Notes under the pieces: generated by a model
Databases searched by the model: none
The model's input: the letters and a program-made list of their open reading frames with translations, nothing else
Told to the model about the DNA's origin: nothing
Shown: piece after piece, positions 34,201-44,893 of the stretch
How positions within the stretch are numbered: position 1 is the first letter of the stretch
How the letters are laid out: each line of letters begins with the position of its first letter
Source: Arachnopeziza araneosa
Taxonomy: Eukaryota; Ascomycota; Leotiomycetes; Helotiales; Arachnopezizaceae
Assembly: GCA_003988855.1 (NCBI GenBank)
Contig: QYAI01000028.1
Span: 372,001-436,000, forward strand
Length of the DNA stretch: 64,000 nucleotides
Direction of reading: 5' to 3'
Made by a program: the position numbers and the translations under genes

Positions 34201-37200
34201 GAAAAATAGCACAAACCAACCGTGCAACGGCCTTTCATTTCTACCTGGCAACATTTCGCATCCTCCTTCAGCGGCTCATACTTGATGCCGAGAGCCATGG
34301 GGGGGACGTGTGCATTGGCATCGCTGACTCTAATCGCAGTGATCTTGATACCATGTCTAGCTTGGGTCCCTACGTCAACCTCCTCCCACTACGATTCCGT
34401 GCCAGTGACAAGCCCTTGACATTTGCAGAGTGCTTGACGTCGGCTCGTGATAAGACTTACTCGGCCCTCGCTCATGCGTCTGTCCCATTCCAGGCTGTTC
34501 TTCATTCCCTCAGTGTCGACCGTGATACTCGCTTCTCTCCGCTGTTCCAAGCCTTTCTAGATTACCGACTCGGCGCACGCCAGCGCATGAAATTTGCCGA
34601 TTGTGTTGTAGAGACGGTGAGGTTTGAGCCAGGACGGACCGCTTACGACCTGAGCATCGACATTATGGACTACCAGGATGGAGGGGCCCTCATCTCCTTC
34701 TTCGGACAGTCAGCCCTCTATACCGAATCGGACGTGCAAATATTCGCGGTTTGCTTTGAAGACTTGCTGGAGAGCTTCGTCGCGGAGCCGGCCACGGCAC
34801 TGACAAAACAAGACTGGCAATACCCAGCACAGCAGATTTCCGCTGCCTTGGAACTCGGTAGAGGTATGGAAATTTCGTTAAACTCTTCGAGCTTGTAAAA
34901 GAGAGGGCGAGGAAATAGCATCTTATTACCAAAAGGCCCGAGTTGATGTCTCTCGCCACTCAGCTCTAGCCTCAAAATCTAACAGGCCTAGAGCCATGAA
35001 CGCTTTCTATGAGAATTTTATAGCATACTACTATCAAGTTATCCTTACTAACAAGGGTAATAGGACCCTCATTCGATACGAAGTGGCCTGATACTTTGAT
35101 ACATCAATTCGACGCAGTAGCCCATGATCGAAGACAGAAAACAGCCATTGTGGTTGCCGACAGCGAGCAGTATCTGACTTATGATGATATGCAACTGATG
35201 ATACAGAAATTGGTTACGGTAATATTGCGTGCTGAGATCACCCGAGGCCAGGTCATTGCTGTCTTTCAAGAGGCTGGCCCTAACTGGATATGTTCTATGT
35301 TGGCCATTATGAAAGTTGGAGCAATATACGTGCCGTTGGATATCTCGACATCTCCCACTCGCTTGGCCATGATAGTGGATGACTGTCAACCGGCAGCGGT
35401 TATCGTCAACCACAGTTCTTCGGATCGTGACACATTCGGAATTCCCACGGTCATTGACATATCTAACCTGGATGTCGAGGGGGAAGACGGCTCCAGCTTG
35501 ACCACCAATAAAGCCTCAATAGACGATCCTGCTCTCATTCTCTACACGAGTGGGACAACGGGCAAGCCAAAAGGCATTCTTCTCCATCATTCTTCTCTGA
35601 AGAATGAAGTTGAGGTGTCAGCCGAAGTATATGGACTGGACTCGAGCATCGTTGTGCTTCAGCAGAGCTCATTTGGGTTCGACATGTCAGTGTTACAAAT
35701 CTTCCTCGGTCTAGCCCTGGGAGGCACGTTGTGCATTATCCCGCATGAGCTCCGCGGAGACTCCGTCGCGATTGTAGATTCGATTGTCAGGAACCATGTC
35801 ACATATACCTGCGCAACACCGACCGAGTTTAGCAGTTGGCTTCGCCTTGGAGACACGGAAGCTATTCGGTCATCTGCCTGGAGTGTTGCACTCAGTGGTG
35901 GGGAGGCTGTCACCAAGTCTCAGCTGGATTTATTCCAAGAACTCGAGAAGGCTGACCTCCGCTTGTTCAATGGCTATGGTCCAACCGAGACTACGTGCTG
36001 CTCTACGAAAATCGAGCTCGTGGTGAATCAAAGCGACAGGTATCATAGCCTTGTCCCAGCTGGGTACCCGTCGGCAAATGAGTCGATCTACATCATTGAT
36101 GATCAGATGCGACTCTTGCCACCTGGATTCCCTGGTGAGGTGGCTATCGGGGGTGCAGGAGTTGCTGCGAAGTACCTCAACAACGACGAGATGAGCCGAA
36201 AGGCTTTCGTGCACGATCCTTTCTCTTCTCAGGAGTATAGAAAAAACGGATGGGTAACCATGTACCGCACCAAAGATAGAGGTCGACTGAATCCCGACGG
36301 TACCGTCACAGTGGAAGGCCGCATTGGGGATGATACTCAGATTAAGCTTCGAGGAGTTCGCATTGACCTACGCGAAATCGAGAGCCTTATCATCCGCGCA
36401 TCAGAGGGGGTCATCATCGATGTCTGCGCCAGCACTCGTGGTGATGGTGATGCCAAGATCGTCATCGCGCATGTGGTGCTTGCTCGTGAAAACGAACTAG
36501 GTAGTGAGGAGGAGCAAGAGCAGTACTTGTCACGCCTTTCAGCGAATCTACCTCTACCTTCGCCGCTACGTTTGACAGCCTTGTTCGTCGTGCAGAAAAT
36601 GCCAGTGAGTTCATCAGGAAAGTTAGACCGGCGCGCTGTAGAGAAACTCCCAGTTCAACATTCAGTGCTCTTCGGAAGAGTCGGCCAGGAGGATGAGTCA
36701 AAATCAACAAGCCGTTTACTCACTGATACCGAACATTTATTAAAAACGATATGGCTGGAGGTTCTCGACCAGAGTGTTCTGATGGAACCTGCCAAGCTCA
36801 GCCCCGAAACGAACTTTTTCAATATCGGTGGATCTTCCATCCTGATGCTGGAGGTAGGGGCCCACATCCAACAGGTCTTCGGCCGCAAGCTGCGCTTGGT
36901 GGAGTTGTTCGAGAGCAGCACCATCGAGGCCATGGCGCGCTTGGTCGACATAGGAACGAGCGAGAAGATGGGGCATATCGACTGGGATGCAGAAGCAGTC
37001 CCACCTACAGATCTTGTCGAGCAGGTCAGGCCGGAGTCTCTGGTCAATATTCAAAGACGCTCTCAACGATCTGGAATGCTCAAGACTATTGTTCTCACTG
37101 GCGCCGCTGGTGATCTCGGGCGCCACATCTTGGGTCGACTGTTGGCCGACAACTCAGTGCGTATGGTCATCTGCGTTGCCGTACGTAAGATCGAATCCCG

Positions 37201-38146
37201 TATTGCATCGGGGACGTTGCCTGCCCAGTCGCAGCGTCTNGCCTACTTCGCCGGTGACCTACGCCAGCCGCGCCTAGGGCTCTCCGAGTCTACATGGGCG
37301 GCTATCGCCTTGGAAGCGGATGTGGTTGTGCACGTCGGTGCTGACGTTTCGCATGCAAAGAGATATAGGGCTTTGCGTGACGCCAATGTAGGTGGGACGG
37401 CGGAAGCGGCACGTCTCTGCCTCGTCAAGGGAATCCCATTGCACTTCATCTCTAGCGCCCAGGTCGCCATGCTTGGTACCCAACCGCCAAAAAGCTTTTC
37501 CGAGATGTCGGTACGCGTTGCCAAGGTCTCGCCGTCGCAGGACGACGAGCGTTATGAGGGGTACTCGTCGAGCAAATGGGTCGGTGAGCGACTGCTGGAG
37601 AACCTCGTTGAAGCTAGGTCCGGCTTTCGCGTGTGGATTCATCGGCCTTCGATTATCACAGCAGCGAGCGGCATAGATGAGGAAGAAGCTCTGGTGGGTC
37701 GAGCAGACGCACCGCTCCTACGCAGCATGCTCTTTTACTCGCGACTTCTACGAGCAGTGCCTAGTGCTGGGAGCTCGTCCGTGGGTGGCACGCTGGATTT
37801 CGTGGAGATGGAAACAATCTTGAGGGATCTGGTCAAGGCGATTCTGCACAACGACGATGCCAATGATGGCCACAAGGGAGTGACATACGTGCATCATACA
37901 GGAGACGAACAACTGGCCTTGGAAGACATCGTCGAGGACCTCACTCAGCGAGAAAGGGACGACATCGGCCAGGAAGCTGCGTCTCATCTCCCGCCCTTTG
38001 AACGCTTGTCACTGACCGAATGGGCCACGAGAGCTCAAAGCGCCGGGATGCACGCGCTCCTCGCCGCCGTGTTCCAGAATGCGCAGGAGAACATGCAATC
38101 CATGTACTTTACCAAGTTTGTCAAGAACGGTGATGGGCTCTCTTGA
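25294..38146 (+). CDS. hybrid PKS-NRPS megasynthase (4105 aa)
   Basis: Five exons: 25294-26047, 26133-28858, 29047-32884, 32947-34863, 35064-38146; all joins keep frame. Domains with rough residues: KS 8-430 (Cys in DTACSSS, His in EAHGTGT and GHTEGT); AT ~570-880 (GHSSGE); DH from 943 (His in SGHQLQGRTVFP, Asp in LDCALQ); C-methyltransferase near 1425 (EVGAGTGG); a degenerate ER region ~1600-2100; KR from 2144 (Tyr ~2287 in NYSAANAF); ACP (GMDSL, ~2471); condensation (HHINFDG, ~2757); adenylation (YTSGTTGKPKG ~3241, GYGPTE ~3381); PCP (GGSS, ~3667); reductase-fold release domain (TGAAGDLG ~3756, YSSSK ~3911). It should build a methylated, partly reduced polyketide and attach one amino acid. 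The missing ER is probably supplied by the enoyl reductase at 41388-42586. Release may be reductive, since the Tyr and Lys are kept, or a Dieckmann closure to a tetramic acid. The N at 37240 is in a CTN Leu codon and does not matter. Confidence 0.95.
33337..33405 (+). repeat. PLET repeat in the ACP-C linker
   Basis: A degenerate 12-nt tandem repeat codes for TPLETPLETPLEMPLETSLE in the linker between the PKS carrier domain and the condensation domain. It probably sets linker length and flexibility between the polyketide and peptide halves. Confidence 0.85.
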
Positions 38147-38241
38147 TGCGAGATACACGTGGATCTGGGGGTTGAGGATTATTTGTGGCTTCTGGCCGGT
38201 TTAGTTACCTTTTAGCTTGTTTTCGGTCATGTATATTAGCT

Positions 38242-38340
38242 TTATTTCTACTGCTTTAAATTATCAATCTTGATCTAACAGCATCCCGCCCTTATTTCTA
38301 CTGCTTTGAACAAATCCATCTTGATCTAACAGAATCCCGT
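38242..38340. repeat. tandem duplication of ~48 bp downstream of the PKS-NRPS
   Basis: The unit TTATTTCTACTGCTTT...CATCTTGATCTAACAG-ATCCCG occurs twice in a row (38242-38288, 38291-38340) with a few differences. It lies about 100 bp after the stop codon, where the 3' UTR or terminator would be. Confidence 0.85.
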
Positions 38341-38750
38341 CCAAAACCTGATATTAAAATAATAATAAGAAACCGAGCTTAATAGTATCGAAGAGAGTTA
38401 CAACATGGAAGAAGTATGCTCTTTAGTCAAGATCGACTAACAGACGGCATTGATTTTATTCCCAAGCTTATTTTCTACTATAAGTAGGCCTTTTCGACCA
38501 TTGCTGTTTAAATAGATATCAAACAATTTTTGACATCTAGAATAATACACGTGACCCAGATCCAGGAATAGATCACGTGAGATTCTAGTCCAACCCCCCC
38601 TAACGTAGCCCAAGGTGGGATTGTGATATTACAACCCTAATTCACAAGCCAGACTAGACTTCTGGATCTATAGTGGTACTAAAAATAGATATGAACACGA
38701 CCTCAGGAGTTGCTGACCGGCGTTTGGATTCCTCCGCTTCGACGCCGAAC

Positions 38751-38808
38751 ATTCGGAACCTTTTGGGTGCAGAGCTGCTTCCCGACACCACGTGATTCGG
38801 AACCTTTT
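38751..38808 (+). promoter_or_regulatory. two exact ATTCGGAACCTTTT copies before the exporter
   Basis: ATTCGGAACCTTTT at 38751-38764 and 38795-38808, 44 bp apart, same strand. They belong to the TTCGGAA(C/G)C family seen in the other cluster promoters. Candidate binding sites of the cluster regulator. Confidence 0.6.
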
Positions 38809-38996
38809 CAGTTTTGCCGGACTGACTTTCGCCCTGCTGCATCATCTCGCGACACAATACAGCCGCCGACCATCAGTTGGGACTTTTCTGCTCATCTTGA
38901 TGGAGCTCCATTCTCTCTGTCCCGACACGTTCGTTCCTGGACACTCGGTTTCTGCCCGCGGACAACCTGCACAAAACCCATTGACATTCCTCTAGA

Positions 38997-40845
38997 ATGG
39001 CGAGCACGGCAATGGAGCCTTCAGCCGCAATGGCAGAGTCAAAATCAAGCTCCGATGTTGCTGCAGAAGCTGAAGCTGAAGCAAAAGCCTCGGACGCTGC
39101 AAAAGCTCCTCCCTTCAAGCCTACTGCGCGCTTCTGGGCCATCATCTTTACTTGTGCCATCATCGGCCTTCTCAGCGCCCTGGAGAATACTGTAGTGACC
39201 ACCGCCCTGCCGCAAGTGGCTGCCGAGCTAGACCTGCAAGCCAACTATGTCTGGGTCACCAACGCATTCTTCTTGACCGGGTGCGTAACTCTCTTTGCTG
39301 TGACCGTCCTCTCCGCTAACAGCTGCAACCAGCGCCGCCATACAACCATTGTTCGGTCAGCTAGCTAATTTGTACGGCCGACGATGGATCACCATGGTCA
39401 TCGTCGCCTTCTTCACCCTAGGCAGTGGCATCGCAGGAGGCGCGTCGAGTGGAAATATGCTCATCGCCGGGAGAGCAGTGCAGGGTGTTGGCGCAGGCGG
39501 CATCTACATCATCATCGACATCATCGTCTCGGACCTCGTTCCTCTACGGGAGCGAGGTAACTACATGGCCGTTATACTAACTATTTACACGATAGGCATG
39601 TCCTTAGGTCCTTGGGTCGGTGGTGAGATTGTTGCGAGAACAACTTGGCGTTGGGTTTTTTGGATCTGTTTACCCGTAAGTGATGAAACTTCCTCCCATG
39701 ACCCGCTCGCTCACATTCCTCTCTGGTAGGTCGGGGGTCTTTCCATGATTATGATATTCTTATTTCTGCACGTCAAACACGACCGAAGCCAGTCGCCGCT
39801 TCGGAAGTTGATGCGTGTCGATTATCTTGGCAACGTGATTCTCATCGGCTCGACTCTCGCAATCCTCTATGCCCTGACCTACGGAGGCACGACCTACCCA
39901 TGGTCCGATGGCCGAGTTGTCGCACCGCTCGTTATCGGCCTTGCGGGATTCCCGCTCTTCATGTGGTACGAAACCAAAGTAGAAGAGCCTGTGGTTCCTC
40001 CTGAGCTCTTCAAAAACCGTACAGCTGTGATTATATTTATTGCAACCTTTTTCAACTCTCTCCTGCTGTACTGGGTGCTCTTCTTCTTGCCGCTCTACTT
40101 CCAGGCCGTACTTGGAAAGTCGGGTGCTCGAGCTGGAGTGCTTATACTCCCAGCCGTCCTATTCGGTATTCCCGGGGCCATAGTAGCAGTTTTGCTCCTG
40201 TCCAAGTTCGGAAAATACAAGCCAATTCATGTGATAGGCTTTGCCATCAGTGTTCTCGGCTTGGGTCTCTTCTCCTTGCTTAACGAGCATTCTTCATTGG
40301 CCGTGGTTGTGATCTTTCAAGCAGTCTCGGCAACAGGAGGTGGTTTCGTGCTCAACACATTGCTGCCGGCCGTTCAAGCTCAGCTGCCCGAGAACCAACA
40401 GGCTGCGGTGACGGCGTCATGGTCGTTCATGCGCTCTCTCGGTAGCATATGGGGCGTTTCGGTCCCCGCGGCCATTTTCAACAACCGATTTTCGTCGCTT
40501 CTGAACAAGCACGTTACAGATCCTCAAGTGCGATCTCTCTTCGCCGATGGAAATAGAGCTTACGAGAATGGGTATGCGGCATACATCCAGTCCTTTCCTG
40601 AGCCATCAAGAAGTCAGATTATAAGCACCTATACCGGCGCTCTACAGCTTATGTGGCAGATCTCAATTGCATTTGCAGGGATTAACTTCCTCGTCGTCAT
40701 CTTTGAGAAGCAGACTACTCTCCGAACTGAACTAGAAACTGAATTTGGCATAGAAGAGAAGGCGAAGGGCCAAAAAAACACGGTGGATGCCAATCCTGCA
40801 GGTCTCGAAGAGGGACTCGCAACAACACCAGCCACTGAAAAATAG
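38997..40845 (+). CDS. MFS exporter, DHA2 (14-TM) drug/toxin efflux type (580 aa)
   Basis: Three exons: 38997-39280, 39333-39675, 39730-40845, all in frame. An Ala/Glu-rich cytosolic N-terminus of ~45 residues is followed by FWAIIFTCAIIGLLSALENTVVTTALPQ (the motif for TM1 of this family), ANLYGRRW, GRAVQGVGAGGI and SLGPWVGGEI, which mark the 14-TM proton antiporters. The C-terminal tail is charged. Homologues export the product of their own metabolite cluster and give self-protection at the plasma membrane. Its place right after the PKS-NRPS and the two TTCGGAACC sites in its promoter support that role here. Confidence 0.9.
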
Positions 40846-41387
40846 GTCACCATGATCACTTGCAACGGCCTCGAATGGTCAGGTACTCACTGGGAGTGTA
40901 CTCTCATCGTCGCAACCTTAGAACCCCTACATATCTCAACCTCCTGTGTATTCTCTCTTTGTTTCTTCTAGCATAGCCAAATGCATTTCTCCTATCGTGG
41001 TGATAGGAATCAGTGTTCAAGGTCTTAAATAAATTTCAAGATCCCATATAATTTCCACTTTTATACAATCGCATAGTCCATTGCAATTTTATTGCGGTCT
41101 TACCAAGTTTACCCGTCTTTCAAACCTCCAGCCTCTGTTTTTCTCGCGAGCAAACAGTTGAAAGCTACTCGGCACTTGTCTTGATTTCTGTAGTTTGGCG
41201 CTGACTCAGATCATAACCCTAGCCTGGCAGTCAATGTATAAAGCACGTGTGGGCTCATGTATATTAGTTGGCAAGTATTGCCGCGCTTTTTTCTTCAGTC
41301 AAGACTACCGTATGAGATTACATATGCAATGTTATATATTTAATCTTATATTCCATCCTCCCTCACAGAATATTTCATCTCTCTACC
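40846..41387. other. intergenic region between convergent genes
   Basis: 542 bp between the stop codons of the exporter (plus) and the enoyl reductase (minus). AT-rich, no gene seen; it must hold both 3' UTRs and terminators. Confidence 0.5.
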
Positions 41388-42586
41388 CTACTCCTGGGGA
41401 ATCTTCACCACTAACTTCTCTCCACTGACCTTCCCGCTCTTCAAGATCTCTAGACCTTTGAGAATTCCTCCCCACCCACCCTTGATCTCCCTCACCGGAT
41501 GACACACCAACCCGCCCGCATCTAGACACCGCTGCACCTCCACCGCACACTCAATCCCCAGCGCCAGGCGCTCCGGGTCCGCGAGTCGCGTGTATGGCGA
41601 TGTGGCTCCAAAGTCGTGATCCGTGCCTGTCGTCTCGTACCCCATCACCACCGCTGTACGAACCACCTTGCGTGTGGCCCAACCATCCTGTGGCGCCTCT
41701 AGACAAGCGTAGCGTCCGCCGCGACGTGCGATGGCCGCACCACAGAGCGCTGCAGACTCTGCGGTCGTAATGCAGTCCAGGGCTGCGCGGATCTTGTGCG
41801 CTCCACCAGCGGCTGTCTGGGCGTCGGTCGCGGCTGAGGGGGAGATGTATGAGATGGTGGCAAAGGCACCGTATTGCCGCGCGAGAGAGGCGGACGCGGG
41901 GGAGGTAACAGCGATAGGGCGGTATCCAGATCTGGACTGGATTAGTCGAGGCACGGGAAAGGAGAGGAGAGAAACAAGAGGGTATCAGGTACGTACAGCT
42001 TCAGGAGCTGGCAAGCCATTGTTCCCGTGGCCGTGGCTGCCCCATACACCAGAACCGGCTCCGGCTCATCGACACCACTCGCGGGCTGGGATGGGCGACC
42101 TGACAATGCCAGTTTCGCGGGATCCCAGAGCGCCAGTGAGGCCGTACGCCAGCCTACACCACCCAGTGCCGCACCCTCCAGGTCCGTCCAGCTCGCCGGC
42201 ACACGGAGCATCAGCCGCACGTCGGCCACGGCAAACTGCGCAAAGGCACCGTCAAGTGGTCGCAAGGCGTTGTAGGCAAAGGTGCTCCCGCAGACACGTG
42301 TTCCCGTAGGATAGGAATCTTCGTCCTCTGGGGCGGCTGTCACGATGACGCCGCAGAAGTCACAGCCCGTCGTGGTCCCGGGCATGGGCAGGTAGACGGG
42401 CATCTTGTGGTCGGTCGGGTTCAGAGCGACTGCGAGGACGCGAACGAGGACATGGTGCGCGGGCAATGGGGAGAGGTTTGGCATAGGGACATTGTGGGAG
42501 ACGGCGAGTGGCAGGAGACTGCTGCTCTGCTCGCGGTACTCGGTCTGGATGACGGCCGTCTGTGTTTGCATCTCGGGAGGAGTCAT
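41388..42586 (-). CDS. trans-acting enoyl reductase (377 aa)
   Basis: Two exons, 42586-41997 and 41931-41388, joined over a 65 nt intron (GTACGT donor, CAG acceptor), restoring LLKLSGYRPIAVTSP. It is a medium-chain dehydrogenase/reductase: N-terminal GroES-like part (LNPTDHKMP, TTGCDFCGVIV), a nucleotide-binding loop VYGAATATGTMA, and the C-terminal VREIKGGWGGILKGLEILKSGKVSGEKLVV typical of LovC/ApdC/TenC-type partners. Those proteins use NADPH to reduce enoyl groups on the ACP of a PKS whose own ER is dead. This fits the PKS-NRPS here, whose ER region is degenerate. Divergent from the lipocalin-like gene. Confidence 0.9.
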
Positions 42587-43056
42587 GGTTCTAGGGCGAC
42601 GGAGAGAGTATCAACCAGCCGGAGCCGGGGGGAGACGACTGGTGGTCGTGGGCATATAAGAAATAATAGCTCGGCATTCTACGAAATCTCATCATGTCAA
42701 GGTGTCCAAAGGAACACTGTCAACATGTCAGCATTCTGATGCAACATCGGTGGCATCTCATGTCAGCGGTCGGTAAACCATTGCTGATGTTCGGAGGTTG
42801 AATTTTCAGTATGGCCGCTTCTTCGGAAGCTTCGAAAATGAGGCGGAAGGGAAATCCGCCGCCTCACCAAAGCTTCCGAACACTTCGCGGCAGCTCTATT
42901 ACCCGGAACTCCGGAGTGGAACTTTCTTTATCAATTGCATGGACAACTTAAGAGGTTAAGACAGTCTGTCCGCAAGATGCTTTGGGTCAGATTGAGCCTG
43001 TTGTCTACTAGAGTGGAATTGCTGTCTTCAACCTTTTATCGACAGCAATAATCATC
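42587..43056. promoter_or_regulatory. divergent promoter with a 59-bp near-palindrome
   Basis: 470 bp between the enoyl reductase and the lipocalin-like gene. It holds a large interrupted palindrome: TTCGGAAGCTT (42822-42832) and TGAGGCGG (42839-42846) are mirrored by CCGCCTCA (42859-42866) and AAGCTTCCGAA (42870-42880). A further TTCGGAGG (42790) and a CCGGAACTCCGG palindrome (near 42904) lie nearby. The outer arms belong to the motif family shared by the cluster promoters. Confidence 0.7.
42822..42880. promoter_or_regulatory. near-palindrome with TTCGGAAGCTT arms
   Basis: Arms TTCGGAAGCTT/AAGCTTCCGAA (11 bp, perfect) and TGAGGCGG/CCGCCTCA (8 bp, perfect) enclose a 12-bp centre. It may act as a dimer binding site or a cruciform in the shared promoter of the enoyl reductase and lipocalin-like genes. 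Confidence 0.75.
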
Positions 43057-43968
43057 ATGTCGGTTCCAAAGGACATGACGGTGACCACGCTGAACGGAAA
43101 GTTCAATATCGTATGGATAACCCCAAGCTGATCCAGCTACCTCTCTATTTACATGACCTGTACAGAACAAGAAGCTCAGTGACTCGTTGGACGCGCTGTT
43201 TAGAATCGTACGTGGACATCCCCTATCATATTCGAAGACTGAATCGCTGCAGAGAATTGACGGTGGATAAATAGCAATCGATACCGTACATTGCAGCGAA
43301 GGTGTCCGGGGTTGCAACACTTCAGATGGAGGTTGTCGTCAGCCCGGTTGAGCCAGAAAATCAGCCGCTCTCAACAGCGAATGGCGACGCAGCAGTCGTA
43401 TACCAGATCGTCTTGAAGCAGACTCTCATGGCCATCGGCCCGCTAGGACTGGGCCCGCTCAGAGCCGTCGGTCTATCACCCACCCGCAACGACCATAAGA
43501 AGCTCGATGGAATCGCCGTCAAGGATTACGAAGCCGCCATCGGACACAGCGAAGTCAGATGGTGGCTCACCACCGTGGACGAGGTCCTGAAGGACGAAAT
43601 ACTGGAAGATTTCCAGAAGAAAGCGCCCGTCTGGGGGAGCTGTCGGGAGGTGATCCGCGTGTCGGTCCGCAGCTTGAGGACGGAGCCGGCCAAAGTATGG
43701 TCGGGTGAGCACATGTGGGCTTTGGAGAATTTCGGGACTGAGGCCAACGAGGACCTCCGTTACACGGCGCGGATGATGAGTGTAAGTCACATCCTCGTCC
43801 CATTTCCCCAGGGGCTTTGGAGCTTCGTCTCTATCCCAAAGTTTTCATCTTATCCTTGCTTGTCTTTACAAAGAACAGCACTGACTTTTGATGATGTAGT
43901 GGAGAGGGTCTGGGAAAGACCGCGAAGTTGCAAAGGTGAGGTTGGTCCATGACTTCATCGCAGGCTAG
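43057..43968 (+). CDS. small lipocalin/FABP-like fungal protein (223 aa)
   Basis: Four exons: 43057-43110, 43166-43207, 43275-43781, 43900-43968; every join is in phase 0. The opening TTLNGKFNI-NKKLSDSLDALFRIQSIPYIAAKVSGVATLQM matches a widespread group of small fungal proteins that start with LNG..xNKxLSD and have a predicted beta-barrel; I know no settled function for them. The last exon (WRGSGKDREVAKVRLVHDFIAG) gives the usual RLVYDF-like end. No signal peptide, so cytosolic. It shares a promoter with the enoyl reductase, so it may bind or fold a cluster intermediate. Confidence in the gene model is good, in the fold modest. Confidence 0.68.
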
Positions 43969-44180
43969 AGGCTTACAGAACGGCTTCAATTCACGTTGGG
44001 TGATTTTGGTTCTGGAGTTTAACACGGCTTGGGCTCAACTAGATGTTGTATACTATCTATCTTGACGCATAATAAATGGAATGATCCTGGGCTCCACGCG
44101 TCCCGATCACTGAATTGCCAAGACCATGTCAATGATAATACGGCTCTCGTGGTATTTCTCAAGTCATGACACGAATTGAT

Positions 44181-44893
44181 CTAACTCACCACAGAGACCG
44201 GCTCCCGCTTTCTGAGTCGAATCCACTCCGCTTTCGCCTCCATAGTCAAACTCTCCAACCCATCACAGTTAACCATCAGTTCCGTCTCCTCCCCCAGCGG
44301 CTCGTCCTCCCCATTTAACGTGCCCATCGCAGCCAGAATATCCCCTCTCAAGCCCATGAGCCAAGGATGCACCACGGCCAGATAGTCATGAACCGTCACG
44401 AATCCCTCCTCGCAATCCACGGCAGGTTTGACGACCACACTAACGTCCTTCCCACGCGGCCGCGCCATCCCGCAGCACCTCAGCAGCTGCACCGCATTCT
44501 CCGCACCCTCCCGCTCCAACACGCTCCACTCCCCGCCCCCGCCCCCGGCTCCGCATGGTCTCCATGGGCCTCGCACCACGCGTCCTCCCACTCCTGCAGC
44601 TCGTGCACGCGCACGGTGATGGACGCGACCCGGGGCTCGGTCAGCGGCAGGCGGGTGATGGGGTGCCAGGCGCCCGTGGCAGCATCGCAGCACGGCTCCC
44701 GCGTGTCCGGCGTGCTCGGGCTGGACATGATGGCGACGGCGCTGGTGAGCGGGCCATCGAGCGGCCAGAAGAGGAGCTGGCCACCAGTGGGTGCGGGGCG
44801 GACCCAGTACTCGGCGGCGCGGAGGCTTTCGTACGTTGGATAAGGGGGGTGGGTTTCTGCTGGAGCACTCTGCTTGGTCTCTGGCGCGGGCAT
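44181..44893 (-). CDS. unrecognised fungal protein, frameshift in a G/C run
   Basis: The first frame from the ATG at 44893 (MPAPETKQSAPAETHPP...) and the second frame ending at 44181 (...WIRLRKREPVSVVS) clearly belong together: both have strong coding character, and they meet in the C-run CCCCGCCCCCGCCCCCGG (44531-44548). The span is 713 nt, one base short of a full frame of 237 aa. So a base is probably missing in the assembly, or the gene is newly broken. The C-terminal part contains FVTVHDYLAVVHPWLMGLRGDILAAMG, seen in fungal hypothetical proteins. No catalytic motif recognised. Its promoter carries TGCTTCCGAAG at 44904-44914, the cluster motif. Confidence 0.6.

Larger units (their letters stand above)
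38147..38996. promoter_or_regulatory. PKS-NRPS 3' region and exporter promoter
   Basis: 850 bp. The first part holds a tandem duplication (38242-38340). The second part is the exporter promoter, with two exact copies of ATTCGGAACCTTTT at 38751-38764 and 38795-38808, 190-245 bp before the ATG. CACGTGA copies are at 38549, 38573 and 38788. Confidence 0.55.
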
